From Protonemura montana (Eukaryota > Arthropoda > Insecta > Plecoptera > Nemouridae): DNA of 64,000 nucleotides. A program made the position numbers and the translations under genes. This document shows positions 11,569-31,500 of the stretch, in pieces; within the stretch, counting starts at the first letter, position 1, and every line of letters starts with the position of its first letter. The notes under the pieces were generated by a model. The model was not told where the DNA came from and ran no database searches. It worked only from the letters and a program-made list of their open reading frames with translations. Location: NCBI GenBank assembly GCA_947568835.1, contig OX387608.1:12934001-12998000 (forward strand), given 5' to 3'.

Positions 11569-14264
11569 ATGGTGGGTTCTGTGCTATTAAAACCTAATTT
11601 TCATCTGTAATCATCTTGGTCATGGATAAATATCAAATTATTTCACATACCTACATGATTTCTTTGACATTTAATTTTAATTTTTCCGTTCGCAGGGTAT
11701 CGATATCAATCATAAATACGACCGAAAGGTTCGTCGTAAAGCTCCTCGGTCCAAGGATGTGTATCTGCTGCTTCTCGTCAAGGTATGTTTTTCAACGTTT
11801 TGTTCGGGAGTGACTGCCCTGACAGGAGTCTTCTTGATATTGCGCTTTTATCGACATAATTTGGCACCCCTCGGCCTGTTAGGCCTCCTTTCACTGAACA
11901 TTTATTGTGCCTGATCTCTTTACCAAGTCAAATCTAACCTCCAACTCTTGCCAGTAAGCACGTCATTTCAGCCACATGCATTGACGAGTCCACATGGATT
12001 TTCATCTTTCAGCTCTACCGGTACCTGGCTAGGAGGACCCAATGTGAGTTCAACACAATTGTGCTGCGGAGGCTGTTTATGTCGAGCATCCACAAGCCAC
12101 CAATTTCTATCTCTCGGGTTGCCCGTTACATGAAGAAGCCTGGCCGCGAGGGAATGACCGCCGTCATCGTTGGAACTGTCACCAATGACGACAGGATCTT
12201 CACCATCCCGAAAATGACTGTAAGTGTATTTTAAGAGATATTCAAAAAGAAACCCTGGTTTCTTTAGAGTATTGCTTAGGGCTTCGTTATCACGTCCGTG
12301 CATTTTGTGTGTAAATGGAGCGCAGCTAAGTAACCTAAAAGGTGGTTGTGTTAAGTCTGTTGAATAAGTTATTGTGTGATGACTTGTCACTTGACATTTA
12401 ATTTCAATTTGGCCCTGTCAAGTAATAGAAATGAAGATAAAATACACTGTGCGTTGCTAGCGTTTGCACTGTAAATAAGATTTCAACCAGGAATTGTTCA
12501 GTCTTGAGTTGGAATTTTTGGATGCTTGAAAAGAACTTTTCAACTAGGGTGCCTTAAGATATTAAAAATTAATCACTTGTCGGGCGTTTAGAACTGGTTC
12601 TTAATACACTTTTGCAATATTTTTCAAGTCTACAATAATATTTTCATCAGATCAACTATTTTTACACCTTGTTAGTTTATATTGTTGCTACCACCTTAAT
12701 CACTTAGCGAACAAAACTAACTTAGTTCAGGCGGAAAGAGAGACATTTTTCAAGACAAACGGGGTGCTGGGCATACGGTTTACAGTGGGTTTCCGTTAGG
12801 TTCCTCTGTGGGTAATAGTGCGTGGGCTTATTAAGAAATCAATTTGTATTGAACACCAATCAATACTATTCATCTACTATACATAATTCAAAGAGTATTG
12901 CTTGAGTATTTGTATTGAGTATTTATAATGTAATGTATGTTATTGTTGGGAGTATTTGCTTTGTCAAAACACTGCCTAATAGGTGAAACCTATTTTTTTA
13001 TTATTATCAACACTATAACCGTCTCAAAAATTGATGACCAAACGCTGTATTGCGAGTATTGTATTGAGGCAGTAAGTATTCACAGCCTCATGGTTCTATT
13101 CCTTGGAGAACTGTCATTCTCATCAAATACACTAAAATAATCTCTAAAAGCTAGTGTACAAATAGCTCAATGGTTTAGAGCAACACCCGCGATAGGTGGA
13201 GATCAGGGTTCGAGTCTGCGTTTGGGCATCAATTTTTGAGACAGTTATAGTGTTGATAATAATAAAATACCCCGCGCATTGCAAGCGTTGGCAATTTAAA
13301 TAAGATTTCATGCTAAGGTGAAACCCACAGTTGGCAAAATCTTGGTAGTTAGGCTATGGGGCAGAAACTTGCCCCTTCATATGCCCTTGATAAATTTAGA
13401 CTATTTTAATCTTGTCATCTCATTCCGTTTGGGCAAGTTCTTGATATTCGAAGACTGGTAAGGGGAAGGCCTTACTAGGGTTGCACCATCAGGTAGGGTA
13501 CCTTAAAAGGGTTGCAAACTGCACCAAGAAAATAAGTTAGGCCAACATTTTGACTTTGTAGTGAAATAATAATACATACCTACGAAAAGTACAAATACAA
13601 AAGAAATAGCAAGGTTTGCTACTTTTATTTGTATTCTTATGTTTGTAAATTTACTATATAAACATAGTAGGTAGATACTAAATAGATTTGTAAGTAATGA
13701 ATTCAAAAAATTCAAAACTACACAGTTTACCCCCATTGCTTTGGTTATCTATACAAAGCTTCTCGGATTTCCTGTTTCCTTTGTGCATAGCCAGCCTTTT
13801 GACACGTAAAATGTCTACACGATATTCGAAGTGCGAGAATTGATATCCAATGTGCAAGAGTTACGTTGCCAATCTACATTTTTCAATTTGCGCAAGTGTG
13901 TAGAATGAAATACGTCAAAAGAATTCCGCTTCAGGGCACTTTTTTGTTAGGCGTCCAGCACTTCGTGCCTAATCCGATCGTTCCTCTCTCGCAGGTGTGC
14001 GCCCTCCGCTTCACCGAGAAGGCTCGCGCTCGCATCCTGAAGGCGGGCGGTGAGATCATCACGTTCGACCAGCTGGCGCTGCGCTCGCCGAAGGGCAAGA
14101 AGACGGTGCTGATGCAGGGCCGTCGGTCTGCGCGCGAGGCGTGCCGTCACTTTGGTCTGGCGCCGGGCGTGCCACACAGCCACACCAAGCCGTACGTCCG
14201 CTCCAAGGGACGCAAGTTCGAGCGCGCTCGCGGACGACGTGCCAGCTGCGGATACAAGAAGTAG
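11569..14264 (+). CDS. RpL18: 60S ribosomal protein eL18
   Basis: Structural protein of the large cytosolic ribosomal subunit. Coding exons are 11569-11571 (the ATG alone), 11696-11782, 12013-12219 and 13995-14264, joining to about 188 residues, the family's usual length. The start reads [18 protein letters not shown]. The middle has LYRYLARRT and VLRRLFMS, and the end has [32 protein letters not shown] and a final GYKK, all eL18 signatures. The start is fixed by homology and by the intron that directly follows the ATG. A pyrimidine-rich TOP-like start lies just upstream and AATAAA follows at 14305-14310. Intron 3 (12220-13994) contains an inverted pair of tRNA-SINE pieces. It is divergent from sphingosine kinase and convergent with ANKRD54. 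Confidence 0.97.
12425..12490 (+). repeat. tRNA-SINE tail fragment
   Basis: The segment GATAAAATAC...AAATAAGATTTCA matches the 3' part of the SINE at 13155-13310 with several substitutions. It is a truncated copy in RpL18 intron 3. Confidence 0.5.
12988..13055 (-). repeat. truncated tRNA-SINE copy, inverted
   Basis: The stretch TTATTATTATCAACACTATA through TTGATGACCAAACGC is the reverse complement, with few differences, of about 13215-13272 in the next SINE. The two copies form an inverted pair about 160 bases apart in RpL18 intron 3. Confidence 0.75.
13155..13312 (+). repeat. tRNA-derived SINE
   Basis: The head has a tRNA-like A box (TAGCTCAATGGTTTAGAGC, about 13163-13181) and B box (GGTTCGAGTCT, about 13207-13217), the two internal RNA polymerase III promoter elements. 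It is not a working tRNA gene, because the anticodon and acceptor stems do not pair. The tail CGCATTGCAAGCGTTGGCAA plus AAATAAGATTTCA recurs in other copies. Confidence 0.75.
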
Positions 14265-14310
14265 GGCGGAGGACGTTCATCATGCCTGTTCTGTTTGCGA
14301 TTCTAATAAA

Positions 14311-17300
14311 AGTAATGGATTCGTCAGCGATTGTTTTGTGATGCCTTCTCCTTTGCCTTTCCGTGATCAGATGAGAGTTTTAAGACCACCAGTCAATCTG
14401 AACCACTTCTCCAAACCAATTGAAGGACCAAAGAGCTGTATGACTTGTTTTTAGTTGGGACAGAGTAAAAGGAGTGACATAACTTAAGTTGCAACTAAAG
14501 GAACTGGAGTAGAGATGTCGTGACGGAGATGAGGGATGAATGGCTTTGATTGAGTATGTTAGTGATTGTGTTGGCAGGGACTATTTGGTTAATTGCGTCG
14601 AACTCAAGTCGCAACATTTAAAAATTCTTGCCAGTTATTGCATATTGATTTCGATGTGGCCGAACCTGATATCTCCCCTTTTTTTAGAAATGGGTTTATT
14701 TATGAAAAATTGGCGATTTTTGTGGCAAAACCTAAAATCTCTATATGAATTACTAAATTGTAAAACCTCAATAGTGGTTTGCAAAACTCCACATTCCCTA
14801 AGATTTTATTTAATATGTGACAAACCCTCACATCTCCATTGAATTTAGATAATCATTTTATTATTTTTGATAAGGACTTTATTAATGAGATTTTTGTTGA
14901 CATTTACACATGTGGGTTTCACTAATAGTAATAGGGTTTTTCAGTAGTTAATATCCAGAACACTTCTATGTTTCTCCTGAACAATTTCTATTTTGGAGAT
15001 GTGAGGTTCTGCCACATAACCATCGATATAGGTAAATTGTTAAAAAAAAGTACAAAGTTTTGAACTACGATCACCATTTTGTTTATTTTTCTTGATAACA
15101 GTTACATCACTTTGCTACTCTACATCACGTAAACATTATTACAAAGCTAGACAAGAGAAGTTTATTTTACTTAAAATAACTTGCCATGTCGCCAGGAAAT
15201 ATTACAAAAAGATGTGGCAGTAGTACGTAATTTGTGTCCATTGAGATAGGAATACGAATTGATGGTCTCAGGTTAATATCTGGCAGATAGGATTCGAGAT
15301 CTTTAGCTTACGAAAATACATCGGCTTGATTGAGATGGTTCGCGTGGGAAATACGCACACATTAAGATAAACATTTTTACAATTTAACAAAATATTTTAG
15401 ACGATTCACAAGACAGACTTTTTTAAATAATTTAGTCACAAACATTGAGCACTTAGGAGAATTTTTTCATGAGTTACCGTCCTTTCTGTTTAATCCAAGT
15501 GAATGACACAGATATCTAGGTATAGTAAATCATCGATGTATATTGTTGCTTAAATAATTTTTACCTGATATGTTGTACGCAAAAAAAATTCGTACATAGC
15601 CTAACCTAGCCAACGATTACTTATTAAGCGGCTAGTTGTTACGATCGGCCATTATCCCTTATTCAACAGCTTAAAGTATTGAAATATTTAATTTTTGTAC
15701 TCAACCTCAGCTCTCTCCTATTTCTTTTCAATTTTCACCTCTACAACAATGCTACAGATTAACAATTTCATTGTACATTAAGAATTTACATATAGAACAG
15801 TAACAGCATCAAAGCTGCTTCATTCTTCAGACAGACGAGTTAATTTTTGGCCCACAATAGGATAAAAGAAACTTACAGGCCTAAACATCTAGTGTTTTTT
15901 TTCCTTTTTTTTATGATCTTTCCTTTTTTTTACAAGTACATAATAAGTACATTCATATCTACAGAATTTCTCGGTTTTAGTATTAAAAACGATTGACCGA
16001 AAACAGACATGAAATGCATCTTTTTTTTCATAGAATTATCAAATTGTTTTCAGTCTAAATTCTAAACAAACGTATTACAGATATTTCTATTTGTCGTACT
16101 CTTATAAGAAATTGAACATAGTCACCTCATTTACGAGTAAAGGACGTTTTACAACTTCCTCAAAGGTTGAGAGCTGAACTTAGCAGCCAAAAATTCAGTT
16201 GCAACACATTAGGAACTAAGCGACTTATCTATTGTAAACTCTTGTAATATTTAAAAATAACAACAAAACTTTGGAGATATCTAATTACAGTTAAACTTGG
16301 TTCCTTTTCCATTTGATAAACACGTAACTTATTTAATTGTAACGGACCACGTTCACCATTGTGAACTTTCAAATTCTCAGTGTCAGAGGTATAATAACCT
16401 AGCTTTCGAAGTTACGACATAATAATATAGGTACTTATTTCTCAACTAGATGTGCAGGGCACATGGTCTAAGCAAACTTCAATTACCAACCTTTCAGTGG
16501 CTTAGTTAGAAATGGAAATGGGTCATGACTCTCAGTCATATCCAATGCATTTGCAATGTTTTGCAGAAAGAATGGGGCCCAAGTACAAATGGCCATTTCC
16601 TTATCCCATTGAAACATTTGGGGAACTTTGAATAGTGTCGAACAATTAAGATTGCATAGTCTGACATAAAATAAAATGTTCAATGAGTTATTTTAGAATT
16701 CAAGATATCCTTCTTTCCAGCGATAAAGGCAACAGCCGAAACGTTACACAAAGACTCTCCACTATCGCGGCCTGCCACTCCCGCTTGGTAACTTCCGTAT
16801 ACTTCCCTTACTTTCCCAATCAAAAAATTCATTTGTATTTGAGATTAAGATAATTCTATTCATCAGACACTAATGAAACAAATTATTATTATTATACATT
16901 CATCATTATAATTATATAAAATACATTATAATTATTACAATTAGAAACTAATTTTGAAATAAACCTGATTTCCGAATGCATTTCATCGTTTGACATCGTA
17001 GCTAATTCCTGTGATATTAAAGATAACGCCAAACCAAAAATACTTAACCAAAAATTAATCAAAGCAATCTGTTCGTGGAGTACTAACCAGCTCCTTTAAC
17101 AAGGTATCAAGATCGCTTTACTGTCATTTGTTCATGAAAGGTAAGAAACACCAATAGCAGGGTAAAACGTACCGATAAATGTTAATGGGAATCACTCAAG
17201 CTGGAGAAAAAACTAAAGTACAAATTCTGAGTTGGCTGCTGTGCCAGTTCCTCCCATTACAAAAATTAATAAAAGTCGAGTCAATGCAAGGGAAAACTAT

Positions 17301-17955
17301 TCAGCACGAAAAACCTAATGTTAATTACTGTTTTAGTTATACAAACTATTTTTTTTTGGAAAACAATTCTAAACGCCGCAGTGAACAGCTATACTTTAAA
17401 TTCTTAAATAAGAAACGGCTACAAAGCTAGCTGTTCCAAACATTTTGTTTTTCTTTGTTGCATAAACAAGACCAACAAATACCAAAAATTGCTGCAGCCT
17501 CTTTAGCACTAAACGCCCCTCAACGGTTCACCCAAAAAGTTTTCGACTTTTCAGCTTCAGAAATATAGATTCAGGATTGAAACAACTTTATCTGTACCCG
17601 TTTCGAGCGCCTCCCAACTTTCACCCTACTCCGAGTAAAGTGTGTACTGACGAGGACATCGCTACACAAGCACTGGCTTGACCTAGGTACTCTACCTAGA
17701 GAGAATGTGGCTAGATGCAATCATCAATCAACGCATGGTGGGGCAGAAAGTGCGAGGCGCTCGAAAGAAGCATAGATATCATGATTGTTTCCGTGTCCAT
17801 ATTTTCTTTTTCTCAGCTGAAAAGTCCAAAAACTGCTAATTTAAATCTGAAATTGAAACCAATCATCTTGCTCTTGTAAAAAGGTATCAGTGTGCATTTG
17901 TACAACCAACTGAAACCACCATTAAAGCAGCAAGGTGGTCTTAACTCCGTCGGGC
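14311..17955. other. convergent spacer between RpL18 and ANKRD54
   Basis: AT-rich sequence after the RpL18 polyadenylation signal. It includes the ANKRD54 3' UTR at its right end. I see no supported gene. Short open frames (for example 14540-14842 plus and 16483-16683 minus) have no recognisable domain and AT-rich codon use unlike the real exons. A CCGAAACGTT motif at about 16736, seen in repeats elsewhere in the window, suggests transposon debris. Confidence 0.4.
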
Positions 17956-20794
17956 CTACTGCTTGGAAAGACTGAGCCCCGAAAGACTGGCCAACAAGTC
18001 GCGAACATCGGTCTCAACCTGAGCGGGGGTGTCGCTAAGCGAGATACGTGACGAGAACGCTGCGAGCAGCTCGGCCTCGCATTCCTGTCCCCGCCGCGTT
18101 AGGAACGTCTGCATCATCTCGACGACCTGCGCGACTTCCGCCTTGGTGCGGCGAGCGTCGTCCGAGCCACAACGTTGCAGCAGCTGCAGTTTAGATTGCG
18201 CGATCTGCAGTGGGTTGCGGCCGTTGTTGTCTCCGCTGCTCACGTTCGTGCCTGAGAACAGATTTTGTTTAGAAGAAACAACGTTTTCTATGTGCGTATG
18301 GGGAAAAGAAACAGTTGGCCCTAAGAGTTTATTAGTTAAGACTTATAAGATTACAATAAAAAACAAGTTCAGCAATAGCAAGTGTGTGCAATATGCACTG
18401 CAGGGAATCTGGTGGATATTTTTGTACTTCCAGAGTTTTTGGTTTTTCTGCTGATTCCAGTAGGGAGCTGAAACCAGCAAGCGATGGATGGAAGGGAAGC
18501 TAGACTGGAAAAATGTGCAACCTAACTGGATACGAACCCAATCGGCAATCGCACATTTCTCCAGTCTAGATCCACTTTCGTTTTTGTATTTATATCTTGA
18601 TTATGTTCTTATAGACCACAAGGCTTACGTTAGGTTTAATCATATTCTGAATTTTTAGCTAACATGAACAAACATCACAAATTTTCCAATCACAAGGAGT
18701 GCAATTAATTGTGGCAAAGAAGTAAAGAGAGAGCTGACACTGGCAGACGCTCTTTCCTGGGCACTACTATCCGGCACTGGAATAGCCTCCCCCAGGGGAT
18801 GATGTCTACTTTCCCACCAAGCTTGTTGGTACTTAACGGAATGATCAACGAAAGTGATTATCACTCAAACTAGTATCATTAACTATTACATACTTAAATC
18901 TTTTATTATTCTTATTGTACTATTGTATCATTATTTATTATTCTCCTATGTAATTTTACAGTGTTGTCTCCTGTGCTGACTAGCGGCCACCGGAATGTAT
19001 ACTAGTTCCTAAGCTGTTTTCACAAATAAATAAATAATCAATAACTTACCGGTAAATCGCACTTTCCTTCTTTACCACAGTCAAAATTTATCCTCTTAGC
19101 AATCTATTTGCATTACAGTAAAATTAAGATGTTTCTATGAGTAAGAGGACCAGCATGGATTTGACAGATTTCGTAAAACGAAGTCTTAAAGAATTAGTGT
19201 GCAGAAACGGTACATACCAGCTTTGATGAGCATGGTGACAACTTGCACGTTGTTGGTGCAAGCCGCAATGTGCAATGGCGTGTTCCCTAGCGAGTCCTTG
19301 CGGTTCGGGTCTGCCCCGCTGGCAAGCAACAAGCGCAAGATCTCGACGTACCCACGGCACGCCGCTAGATGAAGGGGCGTGCGGCGATGGCCGTCAGCCG
19401 AGTTGGGGTTAACTCCAGTCGCCAGTAGGCTCTCGACAACCTCGACGTTGTTGGTTGAAACAGCGCGGCATAGCTTGCGCTCATCTGAAGGGAAACGAGG
19501 CACCAGTTGGTGGATGCTTACCGTGACGGATGTTACCTCTAGATCCATTATAACAATTTAACTGGTACGTAGCGTAGGCATCTATTATACGTTGCTATCT
19601 CTAATCTTAGTTTCTTAATTTTTTTTCTTAAGACTGCATATAAGCAAAGTAAGACACATGTGATGCATTTCTTTACCAGGGATTTGCAAATGCAATTTGA
19701 GTAGCGTTGTAATATGAGCATAGCGATATTTTGGGAAGAAAATAAAATGTGAAGCCAGATATTTTTTAATAAAAAAGAGAAAAAACGAATACAAGCATTA
19801 CACCTTGCACAGTTTGGTGAAAAAACATCAAACGCTTAAAACGATTATGCGAAATCTGTAAACTTTTTGTAAATTTTGCATAGTTTCAGAACTATTTGAC
19901 TGATGTGAAATTGAAGATATCGCTCCACTCGCTATGCTCATTAACAATGGATCAATGGATTGTAAATATCACTTCGCTCATCTTATAACACAACTAAAAT
20001 TCTGTTCGAAAAGCCCTATTTAGATATATAATGACCTAAGTATATATTTAGTTGCTAGAACCTGTTGTTTGGAAGTATCTACAATTGTAAGGAGAAGTGT
20101 AGATTTGCATTTATTGACAATTGCAATCTCGTTGCAACAATAAGGGTTATTACTTACCAAGTGGCGTTTTGAACTGGCTCCAACTGTCCCTTGAACTTCG
20201 TAATCGACATCTCACGGATTTTAACTTTAACTGCAGTTCAATATTTCTGTAGACGTAATCTTGACCTGCAAAGCGATCGTCTGTTAATTAACAAATAAAT
20301 CATGTTCAAGAAATGCTTGCCAATTAATAAAAATCGAAATTAGCTGAAAATCAGCTGAAATATATCGCACCTATGCCAACGACCTCGTAACCATTTCCAA
20401 GATCAAACGTGGATGGCTGCAGATTGCTGAAGGGGATCCCGGCTGGTGGCTCAATGTCGAGCATGGATGATCGAGGGTTCGGAAGACGGAACGTTGGCAA
20501 CATTTTAGGTGGTTCCCGTTCCCAGTATTTCTCCTGCACTGGTTCGATAGGTTTAGGAAGTGCTTGTGCTCCCATACAAATACTATCATCGGTCTGGCTG
20601 GATGACGACGGCCTGTTCACCGGCAGACCAATACCCATTTTGCTGAGGGTGGTTTGTATTTGAGCATTAAGTGGGACTGGTTGATAGCGAAAGTTTGTTA
20701 TTTTCGATGGGTTAGGCTCATTTTGCTCTTGTGTAGGATAACTGCTATCATTACTGTCATTCCCTGTTTCGATTCCTGAATCTTGCGATGTCAT
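17956..20794 (-). CDS. ANKRD54: ankyrin repeat protein, ANKRD54-like
   Basis: Cytoplasmic/nuclear adaptor; the vertebrate relative binds Src-family and Tec-family kinase partners. Minus-strand exons are 20794-20371, 20265-20158, 19484-19218 and 18251-17956, joining to 364 residues. Residues 1-141 are Ser/Pro-rich and probably disordered. Ankyrin repeats lie at about 178-300, with clear GHRRTPLHLAACRGYVEILRL and LGNTPLHIAACTNNVQVVTM units and a final diverged repeat NGRNPLQIAQSKLQLL. The C-terminal region, with VVEMMQTFL and DLLASLSGLSL, matches the family's helical tail and fixes the assignment. The N-terminal region differs from vertebrate ANKRD54, as expected. The start is the first ATG of an open exon. 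It is head-to-head with CSN1, 240 bases apart. Intron 3 carries a SINE with an 18-bp hairpin. Confidence 0.85.
18440..18569 (-). repeat. SINE fragment ending in a long hairpin
   Basis: On the minus strand a B-box-like GGGTTCGTATCCAGTTAGG is followed by GCACATTTTTCCAGTCTAG and GCTGGTTTCAGCTCC. The same order of blocks recurs in pieces at 32453-32760. The arms 18500-18518 and 18551-18569 are near-perfect reverse complements (one mismatch), giving an 18-19 bp stem with a loop of about 32 bases. It lies in ANKRD54 intron 3. Confidence 0.65.
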
Positions 20795-21034
20795 AATGGA
20801 TCCTAATTAGCTCATGAATCTAAATAAATTGTATTAACAAAAAAAAGGATAAAATATTCGTAAACGATTGATAATTATCAAGATTTTGAAATAGAACACA
20901 CTGGAACACACGTCGTACTATTTTGACATTTTGTCACAAAGGTGCAGCTGGGTGCAGCTGTCAGATGGAAATCGAAGATTCAAGGACATGTACGGAGCAC
21001 CCAGTACGTTCTGGCGTCAACCGAAGCAACCAAA
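20795..21034. promoter_or_regulatory. divergent promoter of ANKRD54 and CSN1
   Basis: The 240 bases between the two start codons must hold both transcription starts. The CSN1 side has a short direct repeat, GGTGCAGCTGGGTGCAGCTG (about 20941-20960). No TATA box is evident at a fitting distance. Confidence 0.5.
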
Positions 21035-27572
<6,538 letters not shown>

Positions 27573-28592
27573 TTGAGCGGGCGTTGGCCGTCGCGAGTGT
27601 ACATTAAACCGTCGGGGAACGTGCGTCGAACGTTGTGGTGGCCAAGTCAGGACTCTCGGACCGAGATTGTGATTTTAGTAACGGAAGAAAAGCGACAGAA
27701 ATTAATTTCGAGAATGAAGATGAAGGACGAAGAGCTATGTTACTTTCATCGGCTTTGCCGTGCCCGGTGAAGCGATGCGACTCGTACATTTGCTAACATA
27801 TTTAACAAACGATATCATCGGCCGTGCAACACACCTACCGATCCTTTGGGTTTTGCGTGCGCAACATGCTATGTCCGGGGAACGTTTTTTAAAATACACC
27901 ATTTTGAGTTTTCATCCCTCAAATATCGGCGACTGAAACGACGAGACATGGTTTGTTTAGTTTGCTTGTGGCAACGTTGATTTGAAGACTCTTGATTTGT
28001 ATAGATCATAACTTTTGCTGCATTCACCCTATGAAATATTGCTAGTTTACGGGAAAAGTGAAAGCTATTGAGAAGTCTTTGTCACCGTTTGCTTGCAGCA
28101 CCCAGCTACTGGCAGAGGTAAATGATTGCAGTATTGTCTCCCTCAATGATGATAATGCATATTATGTTTGTAAATTATATAAATGATGAATTTACAAGGT
28201 TGCTGTTTTTTTTTACCTTGTTTAATAATTTCCATCACTGCGCGGTGCTAAGTGGGTGTCTGGGGCAAAGTCTGGGGTAAATTAAGAAATTGTACATGTT
28301 CAAAAAAAAGAGCGCTGCTTTAAGCAGGGGCACCACTCGAACTTGACAAAAATATTATCTAATATTAAGCTTTTAAATACCTCACTCAGAATGAAGCTTT
28401 TCTGTGACTTTTGAATAAAATTAATAGTAATAAAAGTAAATAACTATCAATGTTTAAATAATAGTTAATTTAAGGACAAAATTAAGTTGGTTTCTGAGTG
28501 ATAAACTTTGTAAGGTTGCAGTACGATGTAACTGATTCGGCCATTTTGGATTTTCACAACGTCGAAAATTTCCTGGACGTTTTCGCAGACCG

Positions 28593-31500
28593 ATGATGGC
28601 CTCAAACGCAGCGAAGGTTCCGCTTTTGCGAGCCGTAACTGTAAGAATATACATTTTAGATACATTGATAACATATAATCCTCCGTTGCTCCTGAAATAT
28701 TGCCACATGACACCCTAAATACTCTTTTGCTAGTAGGCTAGTATTGGCAATCCCACTTACCTAGCCTCTAATTGCAGATCATCACATTCTGCAACATACC
28801 TTTAAAGTACCTGCTCATTATCTTACAGAAAAGAAGCTACGCCGCTCAAGCAGCTGCTCAACAGCAGTGTAATGCATCTCCAGCACCAGCGGAGGTTGTG
28901 ACTACTATCCTGCCGAACAAGCTCGTCATTTCTTCGGTAGAGAATTCGGCACCCATCTCCAGGGTTTCTGTTCTATTCAGGTTGGTTCCATACGGTTTCT
29001 AAGCAATACTGATATAGAGCCTCGTGGATTGTTTTAATAATATTAATGTATGAATGTAGAGCTGGAGCTCGTAATGAGACACCGGACAACATTGGTACTT
29101 CGCACATTCTTCGAGTTGCTGCGGGACTTACCACCACAGATTCTACCCATTTTGGAATCACCAGGAACATCCAGCAAATTGGAGGAAACTTAAGTGCCCG
29201 CTCTGACAGGGAGAGCATTGCATACACTGTTGAGGCCAACAGGGATGACATGTAAGTCGCTTCATGAATTTTGGTTCGAAGTAGAATCATTTATCCAAGT
29301 AAAAATTGATCGAGCCCGATTAAAATGGGTCAAAGATGCTGACTGGTGTTACTGGCGCCTATAAGTGACAATCTGTATGCCAGTTTCTCAACTTTAGTCA
29401 TAGAATGTATATCAAGTTAAATTCTTTGAAATAAGGTTTGTTTTCTATATAAATTTACAGTAAAAAAGCCCTGAAGTATTTGGGCGATGTCGCCACAAAG
29501 CAGGCGTTCAAGCCATGGGAGCTCGCTGACAACGTTCCTCGAGTCCGCTACGAGCTTGCATCTCGAGCTCCGCAAACCCGAGCTCTAAACTTGCTGCACC
29601 GCGCCGCTTTCCGAACAGGACTTGGCAACTCTGTATTTTGCCCCAAGTACCTTGTTGGCAAGATCGGCACTGAGACAGTAAGTCGAACTCTTTCAAAACT
29701 TTATTGAAATCCAATTAATTTCTCCTTGGCTCGATTTACAGTCCAACAGTAGCCGAACTCTCTGAATCACCGAATTTTAAGTTAGGACTTAGCAAGTTTA
29801 GGTCCGTACTATTGTGCTGCAGCACCATCTCTAATTCTTGGTCAGTTTTATTTTATATACCCCTCATATTTCAGCTTTAAAATCATTAAATAAAAGCCAT
29901 TCACATAGCAATGCTTCTCGTTCACACTTGAGAGCTTGACTGTTACCTCTTTCTTGGCCATGCGTATAGTTTCGTGTTGCCTCTGCCTTAAAAATCTCTT
30001 CAGCCATTCCCTCAAGCCGTGATAAAATTGATGGTGCATTTAGCGTGGTAGAACTAGTGCTAAGACAGCCATAGTACAGGCTATCTGGGTCTCAGCCTGA
30101 TACCTAATAAATCACATAGTTGCTCTCTCTTAGGCATGGCAAGCTCAATAGCAAACAACATTGCTGCTGGCACAGCAGGGGGAAAATGTTTGAACAATTG
30201 GTTTGATTCACATTATTCTGTATACTTCATTGGGGGAGGTAATTGAGAATTGCAGCCAAAACACGTGGGATGGATTGAAATAAACAGGATACTTTTGAAA
30301 ACAAAAAAACAGCACCACTTTGTCAAAAGGTTCATGAACCGCAACTGGACATCGTCATAACTAGTTCATTAAAGTTTGATCCTAACCATCCTGAAGGGGT
30401 GTGTTGATGGCTCCTGCCTTGGTTTCAGTTGCAAGACTTTGTGTCGAGCACGTTCCGCACAAACCGCGCGGCGGTGGTGGGCGTCGGCATCGACCACGCG
30501 TCTCTTGTCGCGTACGCCCAGGATCTGTGCCTGGAGAGTGGGCCAGGCCCCGAAAGCAACGGTGAGTCCCTGACATTTGTTGCACACCGATTTTAGAAGC
30601 GTTTCCTAAAGCGATCTACACCGGTTTGTCGTTTGTTTAAGGCAGTGTTTCCCAAAGTGTGGAACGTGTATCTCAAAGGGGTGCAGGAAGATTTCAGCAG
30701 TTCTTTTATCTTGACAGTTTTAAGATTTAAATTGGGTCTTGTTTAAATATTTTGTGTGTGTTGATTTGACATAGATCGACCCATTTGCTGTTATGAAAAT
30801 AATGGACTGGGTTCACAGATGTCAAAAGTACTATTTGCAACAGTATTGTTTTCTTTTCGCCAGGCAAGTACTTTGGCGGTGAGATCCGCAAGCAGGATGC
30901 CGGAATCAACGGGCTGGCACACGTGGCTGTCGCAGTGGAGGGAGTCGGCCTGACCAACACCAAGGAGGCGCTGGCGTTTTCCGCGCTGCAGTACGCTCTG
31001 GGCACTGGGCCGTCCATCAAGTGGCAGTTGTCCCAGGGAGCCCCGCTTGCAGGTACCTTTCTTTTTATAATTTTTTTTTAATATGTATTTTTTATACATT
31101 GTGAAAAAATTTTCAGAAGCATACTTCTGGTGGATTGTATTTGTAATTTACACTGATTTAAAAAAAAAAAAAGCATTTTGGCACAATTTCATTAGAACAT
31201 TTTTACAATGCCCCAAACCACTCTCAGCTTGACATTTCTTTACGTTGCCAACTTAATTAACCAGTGCTCAAATTAAGCCGGACAAAAATCCATGCTGTTC
31301 ATGAGAACGACCAGTTAATTACTACATCGGCAAGGTGATGTCTTAGAAATCCTGTCTAATGAACGTACTTTGGACAGCTGCCGTCTCCAAGTCGTTGAAG
31401 GACACTCCGTTTGCCATTTCTGCTCTCAACATCAGCTACACCGACACTGGACTGTTTGGATTCGTTCTGTCCACCCAAGGAAACGCTGCTGGACTGGTAA

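Noticed and set aside
13155-13230. Possible tRNA gene
   Set aside because: A and B boxes are present but the anticodon and acceptor stems do not pair, and tails are shared with other dispersed copies; it is a SINE. The same holds for 32671-32745 and 63690-63770.
14540-14842. Plus-strand open frame of 100 codons after RpL18
   Set aside because: AT-rich, no domain, and located just past a polyadenylation signal; consistent with chance.
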